64,000 bases of DNA from Desulforhabdus sp. TSK (GTDB lineage: Bacteria; Desulfobacterota; Syntrophobacteria; Syntrophobacterales; Syntrophobacteraceae): the NCBI RefSeq assembly GCF_022836495.1, contig NZ_BQXM01000010.1, positions 62,001-126,000 on the forward strand, read 5' to 3'. Made by a program: the position numbers and the translations under genes. The notes under the pieces were generated by a model. The model was not told the origin of the DNA. It did not search any database and saw only the letters and a list, made by a program, of their open reading frames with translations. Below are positions 7,991-15,492 of the stretch, piece after piece (position 1 is the first letter of the stretch; each line of letters opens with the position of its first letter).

Positions 7991-9151
7991 TCATTCACCC
8001 GCTGATTTCATGGGGACGATTTTTCCATTCTCGACGATTCTGTAAAATCGTCCCCGCCACTCCACTTTTTTTCCCACCAGGCTCACCATCCATACGGCAA
8101 AACTGAAAATGCCCCGCAGGGGCAGGAGGTGAAAGTTCCGGGCCAGGATACGGTCGCCCAGCATCTGCACCCCCACGGTCCAGGCCATGGCCAGCCGGGC
8201 CGAAACGGCCAGGACGAAGAAACCGAGGCTGGAGGGAGATCCGCCGTGCACGAGAGCGTTGAGGATGGCGAGTACTGTTCCATGGGTCACGAGGGAACCC
8301 GTATGACCCCACGGACGGCAGGCTCGGATCCCCCGAGCCCAGCGAACCTGGTGCCGGAACATCTTGCGCATGCCTGACGGGGGCAGGAAGGTTTCCACCG
8401 TGTAGGGAAGGAGGCGAATTTCAAATCCAGCCTTCCAGAGGAGATTTCCCAGCATGAAATCGTCCGCCAGGTAATGGGCGATGGCTTCAAATCCCCCGAT
8501 GGCTTCCAGCTTCTCACGTGTGAGGGCCATGGTGGCGCCCAGGGCAAAGGACATCCCTTCGGCCAGCCGTGCGGCCAGGACCCCGGGAGCGAATTCCGCG
8601 GTGATGCCCAGGGCTTCAATCTTCGCTGCCAAAGAGGGGGCTTCACCGGTCCGGTAGAAAGTTGTCACGAGGCCGACCCGTTCATCCTGGGTGGGGGGAA
8701 TGAGTGTCACCAGGTAATCGGGCTTCACGCGAATGTCGCTGTCCACGATGACCAGCACGTCATACTTGGCTTTTGCGAGCATGTTGTGGAGATTGTTCAC
8801 CTTGGGATTGACGCCGATGCATCGGGAATCGATCACCAGGTCCATGTCTGCCTGTGGAAAGTCCGCCATAAGCTTTCGAACGACCTCGATGGATGAATCT
8901 TCGGGGTGCTGAACGCCGAAAACGATCTGGTAGGCTGGGTATTCCTGCCGGCAGAAGGATGCGTAATTTTCATACGCCTTGAAATCCGAGCCGCAGAGGG
9001 GGATCAAGAGGGTGGCCGGTGGGAAGACTCCTACCGGAGTGGACGGTTTCGCCGCGAAAAATCTCCTGGCCGCAGCAATGCAAAGACAATAGTAGAGAAT
9101 GGAGCACGAGGTCAGGGCGGTAAGCAAAAGGTCGATCCATCCGGGTCCCAT
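7991..9151 (-). CDS. hpnI: Hopanoid glycosyltransferase HpnI
   Basis: 386 residues from ATG 9151 (GGAG 9 nt upstream); the frame stays open far upstream but that part lies over the EamA gene. N-terminal TM helix (residues 8-30), then a ceramide-glucosyltransferase-like GT-A domain: VDSD at 136-139 as the metal-binding DxD region, ADDFMLG as the second acidic motif, and FRHQVRWARGIR as the QxxRW-like motif. Two or three TM helices follow at the C-terminus. HpnI adds N-acetylglucosamine to bacteriohopanetetrol; HpnK then deacetylates it and HpnJ converts it to the cyclitol ether. The neighbours hpnK and hpnJ support this name. Last gene of the operon. Confidence 0.9.
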   Translation of the reverse strand: MGPGWIDLLLTALTSCSILYYCLCIAAARRFFAAKPSTPVGVFPPATLLIPLCGSDFKAYENYASFCRQEYPAYQIVFGVQHPEDSSIEVVRKLMADFPQADMDLVIDSRCIGVNPKVNNLHNMLAKAKYDVLVIVDSDIRVKPDYLVTLIPPTQDERVGLVTTFYRTGEAPSLAAKIEALGITAEFAPGVLAARLAEGMSFALGATMALTREKLEAIGGFEAIAHYLADDFMLGNLLWKAGFEIRLLPYTVETFLPPSGMRKMFRHQVRWARGIRACRPWGHTGSLVTHGTVLAILNALVHGGSPSSLGFFVLAVSARLAMAWTVGVQMLGDRILARNFHLLPLRGIFSFAVWMVSLVGKKVEWRGRFYRIVENGKIVPMKSAGE

Positions 9152-9177
9152 GGCGGTAAGCTCCACGAATCGGGCCG

Positions 9178-9546
9178 TCAAGGAAGGCAAATGAGGGCCA
9201 CTCCCACGCACACCAGGACGGTCCCCGCCCATCGCAGCCGGCTGATTCGCTCTCCCAGTATGAATTTTGCGCCGAGTATGCTCACCACATAGTACACAGA
9301 CGTCGCCGGCACAACGAAGCTCATGTCCGCCCATGTGAGAACAGCCAGGAAAGAAAAAAAGCTGATGGCCAGGGAAAAAACCCCCAGGAGGAAATCCCTG
9401 TTGGTGATGATCTGAAGCCCGATGGTGAGGAGCTTCCGGGGATGCAGAGTGCTCACTTCCCCGATGCATTTCATTCCCCGGGATATGAGAACATCTCCCG
9501 CGGCGTTGGAAAGTACGATGATCGTGATCATGACGGCAGTCAGCAT
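9178..9546 (-). CDS. Small 4-TM EamA/SMR-type transporter subunit B
   Basis: 122 residues, four hydrophobic helices, half the size of a normal 10-TM DMT transporter. Motifs of the EamA half-domain are visible: SRGMKCIGEVSTL after helix 1, LTWADMSFVVPATSVYYV and FILGERISRLRWAGTVLVCVG at the C-terminus, like ArnE/ArnF. Such small proteins usually act as pairs; the partner is the gene 23 bp upstream. Located between hpnK and hpnI, so its substrate may be a hopanoid or lipid-linked sugar, which is inference. Confidence 0.8.
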   Translation of the reverse strand: MLTAVMITIIVLSNAAGDVLISRGMKCIGEVSTLHPRKLLTIGLQIITNRDFLLGVFSLAISFFSFLAVLTWADMSFVVPATSVYYVVSILGAKFILGERISRLRWAGTVLVCVGVALICLP

Positions 9547-9569
9547 GTGAGGATTCCTTCAGACGGTTG

Positions 9570-9992
9570 TCAGCGGGCCGGGGATCGTTGTATCGGGTTG
9601 TCTGCCGCTGCCGTGCGCCTGGATCCTGTCCGGGACACCAGGATGACTCCCAGAAAGATGAACCCCGTGCCCAGCCACCGCATGGAAGAGACGGGTTCGT
9701 CGAGAAATTGATGGGCGAGAGCGACATTGACGATGTATCCGAACGAAATGACCGGAATGACGAAGCTCAGGTCCGCCCAGGAGAGGGCAGCGGCAAAAAG
9801 AATGAAAAAGAGGATCAGCAGGAGAGTCCCCAGCCAGAGGGTGGGATCTCCCATGGCATGCAGGATCATCCTGAGAAAAAACCCATTTTCGGTGGAGCTT
9901 AGGGCGGCGATGTTTTTCATTCCTTTGCTGAGGCAGGTGTTTCCAATGGCCTGAGCCAGGATAGCCAGTGTCAAAACAATGGGGGTTTTCAT
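9570..9992 (-). CDS. Small 4-TM EamA/SMR-type transporter subunit A
   Basis: 140 residues, four TM helices. Shares the layout of the next gene: LSKGMKNIAALSS, LSWADLSFVIPVISFGYIVN, FLDEPVSSMRWLGTGFIFLG. Paralogous to the 122-residue protein and most likely forms a heterodimer with it, as ArnE and ArnF do when flipping undecaprenyl-phosphate-aminoarabinose. It lies 33 bp after hpnK in the same operon. The C-terminal tail is Arg/Ala-rich and probably disordered. Confidence 0.8.
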   Translation of the reverse strand: MKTPIVLTLAILAQAIGNTCLSKGMKNIAALSSTENGFFLRMILHAMGDPTLWLGTLLLILFFILFAAALSWADLSFVIPVISFGYIVNVALAHQFLDEPVSSMRWLGTGFIFLGVILVSRTGSRRTAAADNPIQRSPAR

Positions 9993-10025
9993 TTCTCCGT
10001 GTCCACTTGTTGGGTCGATGGAAGA

Positions 10026-10943
10026 TCAGTGCAGCGCTGCAAGCCGGGAAGCTTCAGCCCCTTTCAGCAAGTCCCGATAGACGCTCCGCCGGATTCCCAG
10101 TTCCTCCATCCGCCGCAGTAGGCTGCCGTTCATGAGGATGTCGAATTCCCGAGCACACTGGGCCTCCCGGGGATGAAGGGCCGTTCCGGCAGGATAGACG
10201 GCGGGATGGAAATAAATCTCACTGGTGGTTCCGGGTTGAAGGCTCTGGATGACGGAGACGACATAGCGCTCATCCATCCTGCCGCTCATGAGGTGGCCAT
10301 ATACCCGGTCGGTGAAGACAAAATCGTGATGGCGAAGCCTTTTCCGCATGGTCCGCGTGAGGAGATCAAAAATAAATGTTACGACCGCCTTTCCGAGCAA
10401 TCCTCCTGTTTCTGTCCGGAGGGAAGCGCCCAGATCCTCCCGGGGCACACGCATGCAGCGTATCCCGAATTGCTCTCCCAGCTCCAAAGCTGCATCGAAA
10501 ATAACCGGATGTACATGCATGTGGAGATGGCTGTCGACGTGTGAGCAGGTCAGCCCAGTCGCTGCGAAGCGCTCGAACTGGGCCTGCAGCTCCTGCCGCA
10601 GTTCCCGACGTGCCGCGGAGAGAAAATAGTATTTCAGCCCGCTCCAGGTGGGGTTCCGACGGAAATACCCCTGAAGGTCCACCAGATGGGGAATCGCCCG
10701 GTGCGGGAGCACAGCCCGTCCCATGACGGTCACAAGGTGTATCCCCACTGCGAGGCCGGGGTGATCCTTAGCGCCCAGGACGGCATCCTGGAAGGCTTCG
10801 CCTCCCACCATCAGGCTGCAGCTGGTGAGAAGCCCTTCCCGGTAAGCGCGGAGTACCGCTGCATTGACTTCCCGTGATGCGCCAAAGTCATCGGCATGGA
10901 TGATCAGCCGGGGCTTCTCTGCCTTCTTCGTCCGAGCAATCAT
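10026..10943 (-). CDS. hpnK: Hopanoid-associated YdjC-type deacetylase HpnK
   Basis: 305 residues. The YdjC/ChbG deacetylase core is present: IIHADDFGAS (His16, Asp18, Asp19) and HVDSHLHMHVHP (135-146) supply the metal ligands, and HPAVYP is a later conserved site. HpnK removes the acetyl group from N-acetylglucosaminyl-bacteriohopanetetrol to give the glucosamine form. It is flanked by hpnJ upstream (25 bp) and the EamA pair and hpnI downstream. No signal peptide; probably cytoplasmic face of the membrane. Confidence 0.92.
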   Translation of the reverse strand: MIARTKKAEKPRLIIHADDFGASREVNAAVLRAYREGLLTSCSLMVGGEAFQDAVLGAKDHPGLAVGIHLVTVMGRAVLPHRAIPHLVDLQGYFRRNPTWSGLKYYFLSAARRELRQELQAQFERFAATGLTCSHVDSHLHMHVHPVIFDAALELGEQFGIRCMRVPREDLGASLRTETGGLLGKAVVTFIFDLLTRTMRKRLRHHDFVFTDRVYGHLMSGRMDERYVVSVIQSLQPGTTSEIYFHPAVYPAGTALHPREAQCAREFDILMNGSLLRRMEELGIRRSVYRDLLKGAEASRLAALH

Positions 10944-10968
10944 CAGGAGTACTTTGAGACTCTCGCCT

Positions 10969-12408
10969 TCATGCGGGAGCCTTGCTGCGCGTAAATATCT
11001 TTCTCTTGGCCCTCAGGCGCAGGTATTCTCGCGCTTCATTGTAAAGTCTCGCCCGGTCGTTTCTGTCGGAAAGAGCCCGCCGCACGATCCGGAAAATCAC
11101 GCGCGGTCTGAAATAGTAGCGGCCGTAAAAATCCTCCACTGCCTGCACGATTTCCTGGCGATTCAGCCCCGGGTAGCGGAGGTTCGGGAGCTGGTGCCCC
11201 ATTTCGTCGGCGATGCTGTCGTTCGTCAGGTAGCCCTCTCGGGTGACATATTCGTAAAACTCCGTTCCCGGGAAGGCGTGGGCAATGGAGACCTGGATGG
11301 TTTCCGGATCCAGCTGCTCGGCGAACCGCATGGTTTGCTGTATGCTCTCTCGCGTCTCTCCCGGCAGTCCAATGATGAAATCCCCATGAACCGTCAGCCC
11401 CAGGCTTTTGCAGTTTTTCATGAAGGTGACGGCCTGTTCTACCGTCGCGCCCTTCTTGATGTTTTTTAGAATCGTGGGATTTCCCGATTCAAACCCTACG
11501 ACAAGGAGTCGGCATCCCGCATCCTTCATAGCCTTGAGCATATCGTAATCGGCATGGACGCGGCAGTTGCAGGACCAGGTAAAGTTCAGCGGCTTCAGAT
11601 GCCTGCAGATATCAAGCACCCTTGACTTTCCCCAGGCGAAGGTGTCGTCGTCAAAAAAGTACTCTTTGACGCTGGGAAAAAGCTCGAAAGCACGCCGGAG
11701 CTCCGCCACGACATTCTCGCTGCTGCGCGTCCGCCAGGGGTGGCCGCTGAAGGTCTGCGGCCAAAGGCAGAAGGTACACTGCGCAGGGCACCCGCGTGAG
11801 GTATAAAGTGAAATGAAAGGGTGATGGAGGAAGGGAATATTATACCTGGTGACATCCAGGTCTCGCTTGTAGATGTCCACAACGAACGGCAGAGCATCCA
11901 AGTCCCGGCCCGTGAGCGGCGTGCGGTCCGGGTTGTGGACGATCTGCCCGCTTTTTCTATAGCTGATGCCCAGTATGTCCCCCAACTCCCTGCCCTGGGC
12001 AAATTCCGTGACGGAATAATCGAATTCCCTGCGCGCCACGAAATCGATGGCGGTCGAGGCCTGGAGGGTCTCGGCAGGCTGTATGGAGACCGGGGGGCCT
12101 ACAAAGGCGATCTTGATTTGGGGATGGGTATCCTTGATCTGTTTCGCAAGATGTACATCCTTGGCGAAGCCCACCGTGCTGGTAAAAAGGACCAGGAAGT
12201 CGAAATCTCGAGCGATGCGAATGGTTTCGTCCGGAGTTACGCCGTGGGGAGGCGCATCCAGCAGTCTGCTGTTCCCGATGAGCGCAGCGGGATAGGCCAG
12301 CCAGGCCGGGTACCAGAAAGAGAGTATTTCTCGCCGTGCGGGCCAGCGTGCGCCGGCGCCGCCATCGAAGTTCTCAAACGATGGGGGATTGAGCAGAAGG
12401 GTCTTCAT
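10969..12408 (-). CDS. hpnJ: Hopanoid radical SAM protein HpnJ
   Basis: 479 residues. An N-terminal cobalamin-binding-like region (about 1-160, with DFLVLFTSTVGFAKDV and IKIAFVGPPVS) precedes the radical SAM domain with Cys207-x3-Cys211-x2-Cys214 (SRGCPAQCTFCLWP). The family member HpnJ contracts the glucosamine ring to the cyclitol ether of bacteriohopanetetrol. First visible gene of the operon; GGAG lies 4-7 nt before the ATG. The product has the usual family length of roughly 470 residues. The squalene cyclase and hpnH are not in this window. Confidence 0.92.
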   Translation of the reverse strand: MKTLLLNPPSFENFDGGAGARWPARREILSFWYPAWLAYPAALIGNSRLLDAPPHGVTPDETIRIARDFDFLVLFTSTVGFAKDVHLAKQIKDTHPQIKIAFVGPPVSIQPAETLQASTAIDFVARREFDYSVTEFAQGRELGDILGISYRKSGQIVHNPDRTPLTGRDLDALPFVVDIYKRDLDVTRYNIPFLHHPFISLYTSRGCPAQCTFCLWPQTFSGHPWRTRSSENVVAELRRAFELFPSVKEYFFDDDTFAWGKSRVLDICRHLKPLNFTWSCNCRVHADYDMLKAMKDAGCRLLVVGFESGNPTILKNIKKGATVEQAVTFMKNCKSLGLTVHGDFIIGLPGETRESIQQTMRFAEQLDPETIQVSIAHAFPGTEFYEYVTREGYLTNDSIADEMGHQLPNLRYPGLNRQEIVQAVEDFYGRYYFRPRVIFRIVRRALSDRNDRARLYNEAREYLRLRAKRKIFTRSKAPA

Positions 12409-12532
12409 GAAATCTCCGTTTTCATTTCAAAGATGCAGAGTTTACCCCGGCGTAACAGCGCGTGCCAGGGTACCGGCATGAGCGGGATTCGGCTTTTCGG
12501 GCAGTTGTTCCCGACCTGCCGGATGGAGGCAA

Positions 12533-13150
12533 TCATTCCGGAAGAAAAATCTTCAGGTTTTTGATCTCCTTCGATTGGTCCTGGGCCGTGTTGGCATCTC
12601 TCCTGGTTCCGGGGTATTTTGCTTCATAGCATTGACGTTCCTTGTCCATTGCCGTCGTGATCGCGAGTTTGATGGAATTTCCGCTCGTGTACTCTTCTTC
12701 GTCTATACTGTTGTGCTGCAGGATCAGGCTGATTTTGTTCTTGTGCTCATCCGTGAAAGACCATTTCCACGCGATGTAGCCCCCAAAAGCATCCCCCCTG
12801 TACTCGCTGGCTTTTCCAAACTTGCCCTTGAAAAGCTCCAGCAGCTCATTGAAGAATTCTTTGTCATCGCGCAGGTATTTCAATTTGATTTTGAAAACTG
12901 TGCCGGGGCTGGTGCAGTTTCCATAATAAATATATCCGCTCTTGTAGCCGTCCATGGGCTTCATTTGAACTTCCGAGATATATTTCATATGGCGGACCGG
13001 AATCCTCGTGTCTTCTTGAATCAAATCCCTGTACTGCTCGAGGGGGGCTCCCAGGCGAATGCCGGCAATCTCACGGGGTGCACCGGCATGGGCGAGACCT
13101 TGAAGAGCCAGAACCATCAGGGCGACAAGGAATATCGCAGCCTTTTTCAT
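12533..13150 (-). CDS. Secreted protein of unknown function
   Basis: 205 residues from ATG 13150, with GGAG upstream. Begins MKKAAIFLVALMVLALQGLA, a clean signal peptide with cleavage likely after AHA. The mature part starts REIAGIRLGAPLEQYRDLI, similar to short periplasmic proteins whose N-terminal strand reads as an IxGIxLG motif, and has two Cys (about residues 86 and 175) that may form a disulfide. No family is recognised with certainty. It is upstream of hpnJ on the same strand, 124 bp away, but a functional link to hopanoids is not shown. Confidence 0.8.
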   Translation of the reverse strand: MKKAAIFLVALMVLALQGLAHAGAPREIAGIRLGAPLEQYRDLIQEDTRIPVRHMKYISEVQMKPMDGYKSGYIYYGNCTSPGTVFKIKLKYLRDDKEFFNELLELFKGKFGKASEYRGDAFGGYIAWKWSFTDEHKNKISLILQHNSIDEEEYTSGNSIKLAITTAMDKERQCYEAKYPGTRRDANTAQDQSKEIKNLKIFLPE

Positions 13151-13446
13151 GGGAAACTCCTTACTTTGCAAGGGTTCATACGGTAGAGAGTCGTGCCGAT
13201 TGGATCATTTATAACACAGATGGATCCTCAGGGGATCTGCAATGGGCTGCAGGGCCATGCCATGAAGTGGCTTTTGACAGCAGCGAAAAAGGAATATATC
13301 GGTTTTCTCCACTCGGATAGACGCCTTCCAGGTATCATCGCATGAATTCGAGAATGGAGAAAAGCATTTGACGATAGAGACGATAGCAGAGAATTGGGGC
13401 TTCACTGGTGGGGATATACCGTCAGGCGGATCACTCCATTCGTGCA

Positions 13447-13977
13447 TCAGAACCACAGGAAAAATCCGTTGGCCATGTATATCAGGCCAAGCACGCTCAC
13501 ACTCAGGCATGAGAGCCAGAGGACTCTCCTCCTGAGGAGAGCGCTGACGACGGCTATGAATATCGCCACCTGGAGGAAAATTACGGCCAGAATCAAATTT
13601 CTGTTGTGCTTCCGGGAAGCTTCCACCTCCTTGAGGATGAGCTGCTTTTCCTCCTCTATCTTGTCCTGCTCCTTTTTGAAGCGGTTGACTGCCTCGTCAT
13701 AGTCGCGGACCTTCCCTTCAATGTACTTTTGCGCAGATGGGCCGGCATTTCCCAGCATTTTTTTCAATTCAAAAACATCCATCTGGAGTTGAAAACTGTG
13801 ATCGCGAACATTCTTGGCAAAAAAATCAGCGCTTCTGGAGATGGTGGAAGCTTTTTCTTCCTCGACCGTCGCCAGGGACGAGGCGATCTTGAAAGTGGTC
13901 AACGTCGTGCAAAGAACAAGAACGACCGTGATCAAAGCAGCTCTGACAATCCATTTTTCATTTTCAAATTCAGGCAC
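13447..13977 (-). CDS. DUF4337-like membrane protein
   Basis: 176 residues with a GTG start 3 nt after GGAGGG. One N-terminal TM helix (about residues 12-33), a long charged helical region likely to be a coiled coil (VRDYDEAVNRFKKEQDKIEE), then two C-terminal TM helices separated by RRRV. This layout and length match DUF4337 proteins, whose function is unknown. Stands alone, with about 300 bp of non-coding sequence on its downstream side. Confidence 0.7.
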   Translation of the reverse strand: MPEFENEKWIVRAALITVVLVLCTTLTTFKIASSLATVEEEKASTISRSADFFAKNVRDHSFQLQMDVFELKKMLGNAGPSAQKYIEGKVRDYDEAVNRFKKEQDKIEEEKQLILKEVEASRKHNRNLILAVIFLQVAIFIAVVSALLRRRVLWLSCLSVSVLGLIYMANGFFLWF

Positions 13978-14218
13978 GGACCCTCCACATGTGTTGTATG
14001 AATGCGCGGGTAATATAATCGAAGAGGAAAATCACCTGCAAGTGCTGTTTTGCAGGCGTTGGGACGGAGCGATAGGCTGACCATGGGGGGCGGCAATACC
14101 CGTACCGCCCATGAGCTGACCCTTCGCTTCCGAAGCCGTTAATGCTATGTTGTCAGAGTTTCTGCCCTGTGTGAGCTCAGATCTTTAAAACTGCAGACGA
14201 TCTTAAGGCGTTACGGTC

Positions 14219-15055
14219 ATGCCCCCGTATTTTCTGTCTTTTCATCCAGCCATCCGGATGGAAGAAAACCTGCCCCTGTTTGAGCCCATTGACGTGGCTC
14301 CCGTCCAGCGTCTCATCCAGGAGGCTGTCGGAGTCATCCTCCCCGGCTATATTTCTCCGTGGCGTTACCGTGAGATCACGCGTTGGGCCTGCGACTGGTT
14401 CCCCAGGTTGGAAACGCGTTTTACCTGCGTGGGAAAAGTCGCGCAAATACGACTCTTCCGGGAGCTGGATGTGCGTCACCCCGAAAGTCGGTTGTTCGAC
14501 TCGACGCCGGAGCTTTTGGCTTTTTTCAGGCAATGGGGCTCACCCTGGGGATATCCCCTGGTTCTCAAGGGCGACAGGGGGGGAGGCGGAAGCACCGTCT
14601 TCCCCATCTATTCCCCGGCTGACATCTCCCGGCACTGTGCCCATCTTTCTCCCCATGAACCGGCTTTGCTGCAGCAGTGGATCGTTCACGGGGGGCGGGA
14701 CCTCCGTGTGGTAATTTACGGAGACTTTGCCGTCAGCTACTTCCGCATGGGTGATGGCCGTTTCTACAACAATGTCTGCCGGGGAGGGCGTCTGGACCAT
14801 GAGGCCTATCCGGAGGACCAGCAGCGCGGCATTGAGGCAGTGCAGAATTTTTGCCAACGCAGTAAAATTGATATTGCAGGCTTCGACCTCATGTTCCCTG
14901 ATGATGGTCCTCCCGTATTCGTTGAGATCAATTTTCATTTCGGCCGAAAAGGACTGGGGGGATCCGCCGGTCACTACCGGTATGTGAGACGGGCTGTGGA
15001 CCATTGGATAGCGCACCGCCTGTCGAAGTGCGGGGAGGCCCGCATTACAACGTGA
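14219..15055 (+). CDS. ATP-grasp enzyme (RimK/glutathione-synthetase type)
   Basis: 278 residues. ATP-grasp features: PLVLKGDRGGGGSTVFPI (Lys and glycine-rich loop), EPALLQQWIVHGGRDLRVVIY, FYNNVCRGGRLDH, and metal-binding FDLMFPDDGPPVFVEINFHFG at the C-terminal end (Asp and Glu-x-Asn). Such enzymes ligate an acyl phosphate to an amine or thiol; the substrates here are unknown. Ends 83 bp before the candidate selenoprotein on the same strand, so the two may share a transcript with cbiK. Confidence 0.8.
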   Translation: MPPYFLSFHPAIRMEENLPLFEPIDVAPVQRLIQEAVGVILPGYISPWRYREITRWACDWFPRLETRFTCVGKVAQIRLFRELDVRHPESRLFDSTPELLAFFRQWGSPWGYPLVLKGDRGGGGSTVFPIYSPADISRHCAHLSPHEPALLQQWIVHGGRDLRVVIYGDFAVSYFRMGDGRFYNNVCRGGRLDHEAYPEDQQRGIEAVQNFCQRSKIDIAGFDLMFPDDGPPVFVEINFHFGRKGLGGSAGHYRYVRRAVDHWIAHRLSKCGEARITT

Positions 15056-15138
15056 AAGGATTTGTACACATCCTTTGCCGAAATAAAAGTAAAATCATTT
15101 GATGACAAGGTTTTGCCTGTTAATCATTGGAGAAGCGT

Positions 15139-15441
15139 ATGAAACTTGATCACCAAGAAAAATCCCGGCCCGGGAGAGAAACCCGCCTGCCTGCAAAAGA
15201 GGGGGAGACACAGAAGTCTCCCTGGACGGACTACCGCTCGGATTGTTGATCCGGCTTTCAGGACGTAAGTTTACGTCTCAGGTTCATGCGCCCCGGCGAC
15301 AGTTTTCAAATGCTCTGCACGCAGGAGCAACAGGGCAAGTTCGAGAGAGTCGCAGCTCACAACGGAGGGGCTGCCCAAGTGGAAAGAGTTTTGGAGGACG
15401 GTGTCCTCATCCGCGTCTCCAGAGTGGCCGAAAGCCTTTGA
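15139..15441 (+). CDS. Candidate TusA-like selenoprotein (in-frame TGA at codon 37)
   Basis: ATG 15139 has GGAG with 6-nt spacing. The frame runs 36 codons to TGA 15247-15249, then continues without break to TGA 15439-15441, giving 100 residues if the first TGA is read as selenocysteine (U). Residues 31-40 then read DYRSDCUSGF, and RPGDSFQML follows. In TusA (DLRGxxCPxP ... PG) the distance from the active-site Cys to the PG turn is 16 residues to the Pro; here it is the same, so U takes the place of the Pro after the catalytic Cys. The C-terminal half (GKFERVAAHNGGAAQVERVL, DGVLIRVSR) also follows TusA strands. TusA proteins relay persulfide sulfur. A pseudogene with one nonsense mutation is the alternative, made less likely by the hairpin after the TGA. 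Confidence 0.65.
15262..15277 (+). promoter_or_regulatory. Candidate bacterial SECIS hairpin
   Basis: GACGTAA-GT-TTACGTC begins 12 nt after the in-frame TGA. In RNA it folds to a 6-bp stem with a 4-nt AGUU loop whose second base is G. The apical loop begins 18 nt after the TGA. Both the loop G and the spacing (about 16-37 nt) fit the published description of bacterial SECIS elements. The sequence is also a DNA dyad, so an operator is the alternative reading. Confidence 0.55.
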
Positions 15442-15492
15442 CCGTTGCGCAAGCCGCACCGCTGCCGCATTAAATCACTGGAATGAATACCG

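Noticed and set aside
7991-9727. 578-residue version of the glycosyltransferase
   Set aside because: The first 190 residues are a frame shadow of the small EamA genes; the real start is ATG 9151.
15243-15473. 76-codon open frame overlapping the selenoprotein candidate in another frame
   Set aside because: Its translation is Arg/Ser-rich with no family resemblance; the TusA-like frame explains the region better.
15060-15492. Possible cobalamin riboswitch upstream of cbiK
   Set aside because: No B12-box (GCCACTG-type) or matching core was found; the main structure here is the candidate SECIS hairpin inside a coding frame.
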